Source: Serratia odorifera (GTDB lineage: Bacteria > Pseudomonadota > Gammaproteobacteria > Enterobacterales > Enterobacteriaceae). Taken from it: DNA of 64,000 nt. Made by a program: the position numbers and the translations under genes. The notes under the pieces were generated by a model. The model searched no databases, was not told the DNA's origin, and was given only the letters and a program-made list of their open reading frames with translations. The stretch is taken from NCBI RefSeq assembly GCF_900635445.1, contig NZ_LR134117.1:4340001-4404000 (forward strand), read 5' to 3'. This document shows positions 53,838 through 62,413 of this stretch, piece by piece. Positions within the stretch are counted from its first letter, which is position 1, and each line of letters opens with the position of its first letter.

Positions 53838-55037
53838 TTATTTGGTACTCGCTGGTGCGGCGTTAATTTTCACCCTGAGTAATGCATAAGGTTTCTGTCG
53901 TTTATCTTTACCCATGTGGAATCCTGGTTGACGATGAAGTTGATTCACTGTGAAGTACAGGTAACCATCGGGACCAATCGAAAGTGTATCGGGCCAGAGG
54001 ATATGAGGCCCATGAGCAATGGTTGTCCAGTTACCTGTTTTATCCATTTTACGAATAGCGTTACGCTCATAGTCTCCGGCATATACGGCACCTGTTGCAT
54101 CAGCTTCCAGGCCATCAGAAGCCCCTTTCTCACCTAGGTCTTTTACCGCTGCAGACAACTGTTGCTCAGTCACATTCGGGTCACGAAGCATTTCAGTTGA
54201 GATCGAGAACAAATGACGCCCCGAAAGTGGGCTGTAATACAGCGTTTTACCGTCAGCAGACAATGCAATACCGTCAGAGGCCACGCTAAATGGAGCAGTA
54301 TCCCCATTCGAATTACGCTGCAGAAGAGTTTCCCCTTCAACTACCGGTACAAAGCCTTGCTCCGGTGACGTCGAACGATCGCCGGTAAGTCGGCGTACCG
54401 CTTTACCTGAATCCAGATCAACTACGATGATGCCACCAGTACCAGATAGGGACGAATCGGTAATGTAAGCCATACCAGCTTTACCAACTCGGTAGTCAAA
54501 ACGTACGTCATTGACGTATGTGGTAGGTAGGACTACGTCATTATGTAAGACAATAGTTTTGACTACTTTGTTGGTATTCAGATCGATAGCCACTAATTTT
54601 GCACCACCGTCCACGGGTTTAGAGAATTTAGGCGCAGCAGTATCCAACACCCAGAGTTTCCCCTGTCCATCGGCCACAACACTTTGTACACTCAGGAAGT
54701 GACTTCTAGGCTGGCTATTAACTGCCTGATTAATTTTCGCATTCGGGTATGGTATGACCTCATTATTTTTAACTTCCGCCACGGTGAATGGAACATCATC
54801 TCCCCAACGTGGAAAATTAACGAAAATTCTGCCGGTTTCTGTAACCGTTACTCCTGTAGGCATTGCACCACGGAAAGTCGCAACGATTTCGGTTTCACCT
54901 ACAGTACGATCACTTGCAAGTTGTTCAAGCGCTGCCACCTGATGAGTTGATAAAGCCAGCGTACTAATTGAAGTTCCGGCTAACGCTAGGCCGATCGCTG
55001 CTCTTAACAGCGTTTTAGTGATGCTAATCTTTTTCAT
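53838..55037 (-). CDS. Exported major-royal-jelly-protein/Yellow-like beta-propeller
   Basis: A 399-residue exported protein (signal peptide to about residue 28, cleavage near TLA-LST). The propeller-like repeats (GRIFVNFPRWGDDVP, GKLWVLDTAAPKF, YINDVRFD-type, GMAYITDSSLSGTGGIIVVDLDSGKAVRRL, PDTLSIGPDGYLYFTVNQLHRQPGF) match the MRJP/Yellow family. Function in bacteria is not known. It is co-directional with, and downstream of, a zinc-type alcohol dehydrogenase gene, 33 bases apart. Confidence 0.88.
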   Translation of the reverse strand: MKKISITKTLLRAAIGLALAGTSISTLALSTHQVAALEQLASDRTVGETEIVATFRGAMPTGVTVTETGRIFVNFPRWGDDVPFTVAEVKNNEVIPYPNAKINQAVNSQPRSHFLSVQSVVADGQGKLWVLDTAAPKFSKPVDGGAKLVAIDLNTNKVVKTIVLHNDVVLPTTYVNDVRFDYRVGKAGMAYITDSSLSGTGGIIVVDLDSGKAVRRLTGDRSTSPEQGFVPVVEGETLLQRNSNGDTAPFSVASDGIALSADGKTLYYSPLSGRHLFSISTEMLRDPNVTEQQLSAAVKDLGEKGASDGLEADATGAVYAGDYERNAIRKMDKTGNWTTIAHGPHILWPDTLSIGPDGYLYFTVNQLHRQPGFHMGKDKRQKPYALLRVKINAAPASTK

Positions 55038-55070
55038 CTTTTTCCTGCCCTGTTAGTTTATAAATTGATA

Positions 55071-56072
55071 TTAGAAGCCCTCGAGTACGATTTTTCCTTT
55101 AACTTTGCTGCTTTCAATTAATGCATGGGCTTTACGCAGATTAGCGGCGGAAATTTTGCCATAGTGCTCACCTAAGGTACTTTGTAGTTTACCCGCATCG
55201 ACCAGTTTGCTGACTTCCATCAGAATTTCATGCTGACGTTGCATATCCGTAGTTTGGAACATCGAGCGAGTAAACATTAGTTCCCAGTGAAGAGAGATAG
55301 CCTTTCGTTTCAACGGCATAGCATCAAGAATATTCGGATCGTCGATGACTGCAAGACGGCCTTGTGGCTTCAAAACGTCGATAATCTGCGTATAGTGCAG
55401 GTCGGTATGAGTCAGACTAGCCACGTAGCGCACATTTTCGATACCTAGGGCCTTTAGTTGTTCAGCAAAAGGTTTACGATGATCGATAATATGATCTGCA
55501 CCTAAGGCTTTAACCCATTCAGAAGTTTCCGGCCGTGAACTGGTACCAATGACAGTCAAGTTAGTCAGTTTACTGGCTAACTGAGTCAGGATAGACCCCA
55601 CACCGCCGCCAGCCCCCACAATCAGAATAGCTTCGTTGTTACTCTGCCCGACTTCCAAACGATCAAACAGGAGTTCCCACGCAGTCAGAGAAGTCAAAGG
55701 CAGCGCAGCCGCTTCAGCATTTGACAATGTATGTGGTTTTTTGCCAGCGATACGCTCATCCACCAGACCATATTCAGCATAAGAACCAGGACGTATGATG
55801 GAACCAGCGTAGAAAACTTCATCACCCGGTTTGAACAAAGTGACTTTTGAGCCTACAGCTTCAACAATTCCAGTGGCGTCCCACCCCAGAATCCGTGGTT
55901 CTGTTACTGGTGAATTTTTACGTACCTTCGTATCGACTGGGTTTACGGCAATAGCTGAAATCTTAACTAATAGATCGCGCTCACCTGGTTGAGGTTTCGG
56001 AAGGTCCATCTCATAGAGTGATTCTTCGTTAATGATGGGCAGATCGTTTTGGCTGTAGACAATGGCTTTCAT
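55071..56072 (-). CDS. Zinc-type alcohol dehydrogenase-like (quinone oxidoreductase family)
   Basis: A 333-residue MDR-family NADPH oxidoreductase. It has a GroES-like start (LLVKISAIAVNPVDTKVRKN, GWDATGIVEAVGSKVTLFKPGDEVFYAG) and a Rossmann segment ILIVGAGGGVGSILTQLAS. No structural or catalytic zinc cysteines are seen, so it is in the ZADH1/quinone-reductase branch. The ATG at 56072 is chosen (MKAIVYSQ). It is divergent from the third LysR gene. Confidence 0.9.
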   Translation of the reverse strand: MKAIVYSQNDLPIINEESLYEMDLPKPQPGERDLLVKISAIAVNPVDTKVRKNSPVTEPRILGWDATGIVEAVGSKVTLFKPGDEVFYAGSIIRPGSYAEYGLVDERIAGKKPHTLSNAEAAALPLTSLTAWELLFDRLEVGQSNNEAILIVGAGGGVGSILTQLASKLTNLTVIGTSSRPETSEWVKALGADHIIDHRKPFAEQLKALGIENVRYVASLTHTDLHYTQIIDVLKPQGRLAVIDDPNILDAMPLKRKAISLHWELMFTRSMFQTTDMQRQHEILMEVSKLVDAGKLQSTLGEHYGKISAANLRKAHALIESSKVKGKIVLEGF

Positions 56073-56174
56073 AGATAACTCCCGCATTCTGCTTTAGAAA
56101 TGCCGCTGTGGCATGTATTAAAGTCATAGTAATCCTGGTGGCAATCTTAAAAAACAAGCCAAAATGAGTATCAC

Positions 56175-56193
56175 TTTCACTAAAATAGTGAAA
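56175..56193. promoter_or_regulatory. Inverted-repeat operator between ADH and LysR genes
   Basis: TTTCACTA-AAA-TAGTGAAA, a perfect 8-bp inverted repeat, lies in the 168-base divergent gap. It has the T-N11-A pattern typical of LysR binding sites. Confidence 0.65.
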
Positions 56194-56240
56194 ATGGGTG
56201 GTAAACTAACCCTACTATTATGCTAATGTTGTGAGGGAGT

Positions 56241-57141
56241 ATGGTCCGCCTTGAAGATGTGAGAATTTTTGTTCGCGCAGCGGCACTTGGAAGCTTTTCG
56301 CAAGCGGCTCGCGAAGCGGACATTCTACCTGCACAAGCAAGTGCGGCGATCCAGAGGCTGGAGAGAGATCTTGATACCCGGCTTTTTGTTCGCTCAACTC
56401 GCAGCCTGCGATTATCTGCCCAAGGGGAGAAATACCTGCCTTTTGCCCAAGAAATGCTAAGTGTGGTTAGAGCTGGTTATGACAGCCTGAAAAACAATGA
56501 CGACATTTTGGAGGGTAAATTAAAAATCTCGCTACCCTCCGATATCGGACGTAATATCTTGCTTCCGCTAATTTCTGACTTTTGCCAGAAGCATACTAAA
56601 GTTTCGGTAAAGTTACTGTTCTCCGATGAAGTCAGTAATATTTATCGCGACCCAGTAGATATTGCTGTGCGCTATGGATTGCTGCAAAACAGCAGTTACG
56701 TCGCACAACCTCTGGTCGTGAATAACCGCCGCTGTCTCGTCGCATCCCCAGATTATATCGCCCGCAAAGGTCCACTGGAAACATTAACACAGCTGGCAGA
56801 ACGGGAGTGTCTTCTTTATCTGCTCGATGGTCAGACTCATGATGTCTGGCCATTCGAAGATGAAAACGGGGAAAAAAAAGGTGACTGTTCATAGCCGTTT
56901 TATAGCGAACGATGCTGATGTTACACGCCGCTGGGCTGTGGCTGGGCTTGGTATTGCCTACAAATCATGGTTGGATGTCGGCCCAGATATTGAACAAGGC
57001 CGTCTGATACAGCTCTTGCCGGATATATTGGGCGAAGCAGCCCCACTCAACTTTATCTGTCCACATCGTAGCCAATTATCTTTAGTAGTACGTAAACTAT
57101 ATCATCATCTAAGAGACCATTTTGATAGTCAAAATAATTAA
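56241..57141 (+). CDS. LysR-family regulator, single frameshift
   Basis: A LysR protein of about 299 residues: HTH VRAAALGSFSQAAREADILPAQASAAIQRLERDLDTRLFVRSTRSLRLS, then an effector domain. As read the frame ends at 56894 because GGGGAAAAAAAAGG has eight A; with seven, GEKK continues to VTVHSRFIANDADVTRRWAV and on to 57141. It is divergent from the ADH-MRJP pair and is its likely activator. Confidence 0.85.
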
Positions 57142-57481
57142 TAGTGTTTGACTATTAGAGAATTTAACTTCAGGTGTTGAATACTTAATTAAAAGGTGCC
57201 AAACAAAGGGAAGAGATCACGGCTATACCGGGCTCAAGGGATCAATACGCAGCACCTTCTCGGCCACAAGAGCCAACAGCAAACCGATCGGTACAACGAT
57301 GATCGCGGCAAAGATTGGTTAACAATTTCACCAAACGGGAGTGAACAACGTTGAGATATTTGTCCGTTATTTGAACGATTTTACTGAGGGATATTACTGG
57401 AATTTTACTGAAGAAATTTTTCCGAGAGGAAATACCCCACGGAAGCATTAGCCACCGTGGAGTATTATCAGTTAAACACCA
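57142..57481. other. Non-coding stretch left of icd copy C
   Basis: No intact gene. On the minus strand 57229-57321 encodes a hydrophobic tail (PIFAAIIVVPIGLLLALVA, then EKVLRIDPLSPV and a stop) without a start. A hairpin CCACGG/CCGTGG (57437-57460) just left of the icd stop may be the original icd terminator. Confidence 0.45.
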
Positions 57482-57646
57482 TTACATGTGTTTAACGATA
57501 GCGTCGCCAAACTCTGAACATTTCAGCAACTTAGCGCCTTCCATCAGGCGTTCGAAGTCATAGGTCACGGTCTTGGCAGCGATTGCGCCTTCCATGCCTT
57601 TAACAATCAGGTCAGCCGCTTCGAACCAGCCCATGTGACGCAGCAG
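57482..57646 (-). pseudogene. icd: icd 3'-end, copy C (165 bp, intact reading)
   Basis: The minus strand encodes the isocitrate dehydrogenase C-terminus: LLRHMGWFEAADLIVKGMEG, AIAAKTVTYDFERLMEG, AKLLKCSEFGDAIVKHM and a stop. Homology begins abruptly at 57646, giving 165 bp, the length reported as replaced by icd-integrating phages (e14, phage 21). This is the displaced 3' end beside the prophage to the right; the functional icd probably lies beyond the window. Confidence 0.9.
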
Positions 57647-57725
57647 CACATACCAGAGAAGCAGTAACCAATTGAATAACAAATAAAATAATCACATTTT
57701 ATAATTTACTGATACCTGTTGAATT

Positions 57726-58078
57726 GTGTTTCAAATGCCTTTATTTGCGGTGGTTTCAGTTGAGTTTTGCAGAACGACTATCCCCACTCACTTGCCTGTG
57801 ACCTTGCCAAAATGGATGACTGGACACCAATATAAAAACTGGAAAATTGACAACGTGAAGAAAATTTCTGATACTCATATCACACCAGCACATCTGGTGT
57901 CGGGATTAGCCTCCTGCCAAGAACTCTACCGCGACCAGACTGACACGCCGCGAGCGTGTTTTTTTATGTCGCACGCATAGTCACATTTCAATGGTGGGCT
58001 GTGCGGGGGCACTTCGGTGCGCCGGTTTGGTAGATCCCGGTAAGGCTAACCCCGTACAGTTCACCACCCAAGATTAGC
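57726..58078 (+). pseudogene. Ash-like (host division inhibitor Icd-like) phage gene, frame broken
   Basis: The last part (57991-58078) reads MVGCAGALRCAGLVDPGKAN and PVQFTTQD, which is the characteristic C-terminus of the phage Ash family. An open frame from 57726 ends at 57980 with RACFFMSHA; removing one T from the run at 57960-57966 joins it to the Ash tail. That run also forms a hairpin-T terminator, so either a slip or a sequencing error. N-terminal identity is uncertain. Confidence 0.45.
57943..57966 (+). terminator. Terminator-like hairpin within phage leader
   Basis: ACACGC/GCGTGT (57943-57948 with 57954-57959) followed by seven T. It could end a transcript coming from the left. Confidence 0.6.
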
Positions 58079-58121
58079 CTCGAAGGTGGTGAAGACAAAA
58101 ATTCTACCGTCGGAGGTCATC

Positions 58122-58724
58122 ATGACTACCACCACATTAGAACCAATCTCAGCAGTAATCCCAGAAGTCACCAGTAGCAACGGCAAAATCATCACAACGT
58201 CTGTTGCCGTCGCAAGCTATTTTCACAAACGTCATGACGATGTGCTTAAGAAAATCCGCAGCGTGATTGAAGAATGCGATCCTGCCTACCGTCTCCGCAA
58301 TTTTGCGGAGACGGTCTATCACCGAGAAAATCCAAGCGGCGGCCAAGAAATCCCAACAACCATGTTCGAACTCACCCGCGACGCTTTCGTGCTGATCGTC
58401 ATGGGTTTCACCGGTAAAAAAGCGCTCCAGTGGAAGATCGACTACATCACCGCCTTTAACCAGATGGAATCCGAGCTGCAGAAGCCAGCACAAGTCATGC
58501 CACTCGATTACGAATTCCTCACGGTCGTTCGCGGCGGTAAAGTTTTCGATCAACGATTTGCCAGCCCCGATGAACTTTTCCTCACCTTCGACAGCTTTAA
58601 AGAAATGGCTGGGCGCTTGGGCTATCTCATTATCCATGGCGACGACGTGAAGAAGCTGACAATCGATGAATTCCTAAAACTGGGCTCGACGCAGAGCAAA
58701 GTTGCTAAGCTATCAGCAAGATAG
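58122..58724 (+). CDS. Rha-family phage regulatory protein
   Basis: A 200-residue protein whose N-terminal Rha domain reads TSVAVASYFHKRHDDVLKKIRSVIEEC, then TMFELTRDAFVLIVMGFTGKKALQWKIDYITAFNQME. Rha proteins of lambdoid phages interfere with growth in IHF-lacking hosts and act as regulators. GGAGG precedes the ATG at 58122. The C-terminal 80 residues (FLTVVRGGKVFDQRFASPDELFLTFDSF) are less conserved. Confidence 0.9.
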   Translation: MTTTTLEPISAVIPEVTSSNGKIITTSVAVASYFHKRHDDVLKKIRSVIEECDPAYRLRNFAETVYHRENPSGGQEIPTTMFELTRDAFVLIVMGFTGKKALQWKIDYITAFNQMESELQKPAQVMPLDYEFLTVVRGGKVFDQRFASPDELFLTFDSFKEMAGRLGYLIIHGDDVKKLTIDEFLKLGSTQSKVAKLSAR

Positions 58725-58755
58725 TGCACCGCAGGGGCTGGTTCGCTCCAACCCC

Positions 58756-58951
58756 TTATTTTTTCTCTCGCACCAACGCAGCAGCATCCCGCAACACACC
58801 TTTGTAAAGGGTGCAGACAACCTTCCGCTTCAACTCCAAGTAGTCTGTGATATTGGGGGCGATTAACGTCCATACCATTAGCGATAAGATCGATCATCGC
58901 GGCGCCAATCTCGTTGGCTATGAACATTGCGCGTTGTTCGTCAGTTTCCAT
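58756..58951 (-). CDS. Small phage protein, 65 residues, single frameshift
   Basis: It begins METDEQRAMFIANEIGAAMI. The five-G run at 58855-58859 breaks the frame. With four G, NRPNITDYLELKRKVV continues through CTLYKGVLRDAAALVREKK to a stop at 58756. The corrected ending is charged and helical like many small phage proteins. Function unknown. It is divergent from gtrA and convergent with Rha. Confidence 0.6.
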
Positions 58952-59123
58952 TGTTCCTCCCTATTGCTCTGTAAGCATGTATGTATTGTGTGCCACACGT
59001 TTCTGAAAAACTCCACATTAAACATCAATACATAATGTTCTCATGTACATGGCCTAGAAAATTTTGCCTTCAGCATGACGCAGTGGCAAAATACAGTAAA
59101 TCTAATTTTAAGAATTTTGCGCA

Positions 59124-59477
59124 TTGAATACTTTTTTACGTTATGCATCAGTAGGTGTGATGAACACCTGTGCTCATTGGGCTGTTTTTGCGCTCATGCT
59201 GCTTGGCGGCTCCTCACAGTCGATCTCTAACGTTGTTGCTTTCTGCATCGCAGTAACCATTTCATTCTTTGTAAACGCCAGGTGGACGTTCAAATCAGAG
59301 GCAACAACAATCCGGTACGTGATGTATGTGCTGTTTATGGGCGGCATGGCATTCTTGGTAGGTTGGCTAGCAGACAAAATGGATGTAAAGCCAATTATTA
59401 CACTGATTACGTTCTCTGCGGTAAGCCTAATATGTGGTTTCATTTACTCTAAATTTTTTGTATTCAAGGATAATTAA
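59124..59477 (+). CDS. gtrA: GtrA: bactoprenol-linked glucose flippase
   Basis: A 117-residue membrane protein with four helices. It begins with a TTG codon (MNTFLRYASVGVMNTCAHWAVF). The family signature is SNVVAFCIAVTISFFVNARWTFK. GtrA flips undecaprenyl-phosphate-glucose across the inner membrane so GtrC can use it. The final A of its stop is the A of the gtrB ATG. Confidence 0.9.
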   Translation: MNTFLRYASVGVMNTCAHWAVFALMLLGGSSQSISNVVAFCIAVTISFFVNARWTFKSEATTIRYVMYVLFMGGMAFLVGWLADKMDVKPIITLITFSAVSLICGFIYSKFFVFKDN

Positions 59478-60389
59478 TGAAAGTTTCCTTGGTAGTTCCT
59501 GTGTTTAATGAAGAAGAAACAATACCTGTCTTCTATAAGTCAGTACGCGAATACAAACCAATTTCCGATTATGACATTGAGATTATTTTCATCAATGATG
59601 GTAGTTCAGATAAAACAGAAAGCATTATATCTTCATTATCCTTGGCAGATAGCAATGTTAAAGCTATAAACTTTACACGTAATTTTGGTAAGGAACCTGC
59701 CCTCTTCGCTGGATTAGAATCATCTACTGGTGATGTGATTATTCCTATAGATGTTGACTTGCAAGATCCAATAGATGTCATCCCACGATTGATTCAGCGA
59801 TGGGGAAAATGGCGCAGAAGTGGTTTTAGCAAAGCGCATTGATAGGAAATGTGATGGAAGAATGAAGCGTAAAAGTGCAGAGTGGTTTTATAAAGTTCAT
59901 AATAAAATAAGCAAACCTGTAATAGAGGAAAACGTTGGTGATTTTAGGCTTATGTCTCGAGAGGTGGTAGATAATATCAAACTACTCCCAGAGCGTAATT
60001 TATTTATGAAGGGAATATTAAGTTGGGTCGGGGGTAAAGTTGATGTTGTAGAATACAACAGAGCTGAGCGTATCGCCGGCACAAGTAAGTTCAATGGTTG
60101 GAAGCTTTGGAACTTGGCCATTGAAGGAATCACCAGTTTTTCGACATTCCCACTTAGAATATGGGCATATCTTGGTTTTTTCGTTGCAACCTTATCCTTC
60201 CTATATGGAACATGGATGATTTTAGATAAAATTATTTGGGGTAACCCTGTGGCAGGCTACCCATCTATCATCGTTTCCATCCTCTTTCTTGGAGGCGTAC
60301 AGCTCATAGGCATTGGTGTCCTTGGTGAGTATATTGGCAGGATTTATATTGAAACAAAATGTAGACCACGTTATATAGTGAAAAAGTGA
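59477..60389 (+). CDS. gtrB: GtrB: bactoprenol glucosyltransferase, single frameshift
   Basis: A GT2 glycosyltransferase (303 residues when joined) loading glucose on undecaprenyl phosphate. LVVPVFNEEETIPVF and FINDGSSDKTE near the start, DVDLQDPIDVIPRLI as the DxD region, and two C-terminal helices are visible. As read the frame ends at 59842, because TGGGGAAAATGGCGC has four A where three restore GNGAEVVLAKRIDRK. It lies between gtrA and gtrC. Confidence 0.92.
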
Positions 60390-60402
60390 GACAAAAATTC
60401 AA

Positions 60403-61845
60403 ATGATCTGCAAAAACGACAAAAAAATATTGGCACTGTACTCAGGATTAGCTCTGTTATTCATATACCCTCTTATCCAAGCTGGGGTATTTTACAGGGA
60501 TGATTTAGATAGGGCTATAACAGGGCAATATGGATGGCGAGGGCTAGGAAGACCCGTGGCTGATATCCTAATGAAAATACTGTCTGCAAGCGGCCACTAC
60601 AATCTTGACCTATTCCCATACACAATGATTACGTCCTGTCTGTTCATAGGGGCGTCATCTTTATTGTTAAAAAAGCACTTAACCCAAATGGATGTTCAAC
60701 ATCCTATTTTCGTCGCTGCGTTTTTGATATTCAATCCTTACATGTTGCAAAATATCGCCTATAGATATGACTCGCTTGGTATGGCTTTGGCTTTTTTCCT
60801 TGCTGTTTTATCTTACACTTATAGCAACAAAAATCTAATCCACGAAGTGGCAGTAAAAATAGCTTCCGGAGTCCTTGCATTAACTCTATATCAACCATGT
60901 GCAAATATCTTTATAGGTCTACTTGCTGTAGACATTATTATATTTGGACTTAAGAACTGCTTAGAGATACATCACTTTACGAAGCTTGTCGCAAGAAAAG
61001 CTTGTGAATTCATTTCATTTTACATTGTTTATATGCTGCTATTTTCAACAAAAAACAACTCTCGCTCGGAATTAATAAGCCCAGATATTGATGGCTATAG
61101 AACGCTAGTTAGTACCGTGAAAGATTTATATGAAATGATTGCATCTTACTTTCATGGCCCTGTGTATATTTACTTCTTAATTCCCGCATTTTTTATAATT
61201 GCATTTTCAATAAAGAAGCCAGTTCAAAAAAACAACAATCTTGTTTCACTTTCAATACTGATAGTTATTTCCACATTTATTTTTTTAATTTCACTTTTAG
61301 GTCCGACAATATTTCTGCGGGATTCGCCCGTTTTTCCGAGAACATTAGTATCATTCTCAGTGCTGTTTGTAATTATAGCCACCTCAATCGTTGAGCTCGC
61401 ACCAAAAGCAAAGCATCTTGCGTTAATACCTTTAATTACAGCCTTTGCTTTTAGCGCTCAATTAAGTAGCGCTATAAAATCGCAGCGTGAATATGAAGAC
61501 TTTGTATTTGACATGGTATCCAGAGACATCATTAGCCACCCTAATGTGAAACTTATTGGCACAATCGGTCAAGTTAACATTAATGAGAGAGCAAGGTTAC
61601 TGATGGATAACAAACCATTAATAGGATATTTCCTTAGCCCCGCATCTGAATTTCTGGTATCATTCCAATTAATTAATAAAGGGTTACCGAAAACCCTGCA
61701 TGGTTATGGTGACGAGCAAAGCAATAAAAACAAACTTGCGTATATAGTAGGTAAAGGAATCAACCCTTTTTCGTCTAACAAGGACTATTCACTTTACTTT
61801 TTCGATAATGAAGTCATAGTTTCCTTGGGTGACAATAAAAATTAA
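60403..61845 (+). CDS. gtrC: GtrC-type O-antigen glucosyltransferase
   Basis: A 480-residue polytopic membrane protein with about nine to eleven hydrophobic segments and a C-terminal periplasmic domain. FYRDDLDRAITGQYGW near residue 30 holds a conserved DD typical of Gtr serotype-specific transferases. This is the variable gene that decides which O-antigen sugar and linkage is modified. It is much AT-richer than the chromosome. Confidence 0.85.
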   Translation: MICKNDKKILALYSGLALLFIYPLIQAGVFYRDDLDRAITGQYGWRGLGRPVADILMKILSASGHYNLDLFPYTMITSCLFIGASSLLLKKHLTQMDVQHPIFVAAFLIFNPYMLQNIAYRYDSLGMALAFFLAVLSYTYSNKNLIHEVAVKIASGVLALTLYQPCANIFIGLLAVDIIIFGLKNCLEIHHFTKLVARKACEFISFYIVYMLLFSTKNNSRSELISPDIDGYRTLVSTVKDLYEMIASYFHGPVYIYFLIPAFFIIAFSIKKPVQKNNNLVSLSILIVISTFIFLISLLGPTIFLRDSPVFPRTLVSFSVLFVIIATSIVELAPKAKHLALIPLITAFAFSAQLSSAIKSQREYEDFVFDMVSRDIISHPNVKLIGTIGQVNINERARLLMDNKPLIGYFLSPASEFLVSFQLINKGLPKTLHGYGDEQSNKNKLAYIVGKGINPFSSNKDYSLYFFDNEVIVSLGDNKN

Positions 61846-61859
61846 TACCTTTTAAAACC

Positions 61860-61887
61860 GGCCCTCCCTGCAGAGGGCCATTTTTTT
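61860..61887. terminator. Terminator between gtrC and tail fibre assembly gene
   Basis: GGCCCTC/GAGGGCC (61860-61866 with 61873-61879) followed by ATTTTTTT. The minus strand has GGTTTT after the stem, so it may serve both convergent genes. It overlaps the tail-fibre-assembly stop codon. Confidence 0.85.
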
Positions 61888-62413
61888 AAAGCGGCGGGTT
61901 GGGCCATGCGATTTTATCTGCTAAGTGTATATCAACAGCCTGAACTTTCTGCACATACTCCATCCATGTAATTAGAGATACCTTATCAGTATCGGTAATT
62001 ATCCCCAACATCAATTGAGTTTGCCAAGCCTGGGTTTTTTTATTGGCTTCGTCCAAAAGTAACTCCTTCTGAGCTTGAGCCTGCGCCTTGTATTCTTCCT
62101 TGGTGTAGGTTCTGGGAATGATTTTTTCATCATTAAAAACCCACGTCCCGGTGTCTGATAGCTTGCGCGGCGCACTTTTCTCACTCACTTCAGCAACAGA
62201 TAAATTAATGGGCCAAAGCATCGAAACATCACGCGCCACGGCCCATATGATGCCATCGGCATCATAGGCAACTTTCACAGTATCGGCGGAAAAGTCCTTT
62301 TGGCTTTCATACCAATCATTGCCACCTTCATCTCGGAGATAGGCAACCGTCGTGCCTAACGCTGGTTCATTGGGGGTGTACTGTTTGAGGTTTTTTAAGT
62401 TTTTCATAATCAT
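61886..62413 (-). CDS. Tail fibre assembly protein
   Basis: A 175-residue Tfa-family (DUF4376-like) protein that helps fold the tail fibre. Family features: MKNLKNLKQYTPNEP, DGIIWAVARDVSMLWPINLSVAEV, YTKEEYKAQAQAQKELLLDEANKKTQAWQTQL and the terminal ADKIAWPNPP. The ATG at 62413 overlaps the fibre stop (ATGA). Confidence 0.9.
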   Translation of the reverse strand: MIMKNLKNLKQYTPNEPALGTTVAYLRDEGGNDWYESQKDFSADTVKVAYDADGIIWAVARDVSMLWPINLSVAEVSEKSAPRKLSDTGTWVFNDEKIIPRTYTKEEYKAQAQAQKELLLDEANKKTQAWQTQLMLGIITDTDKVSLITWMEYVQKVQAVDIHLADKIAWPNPPL

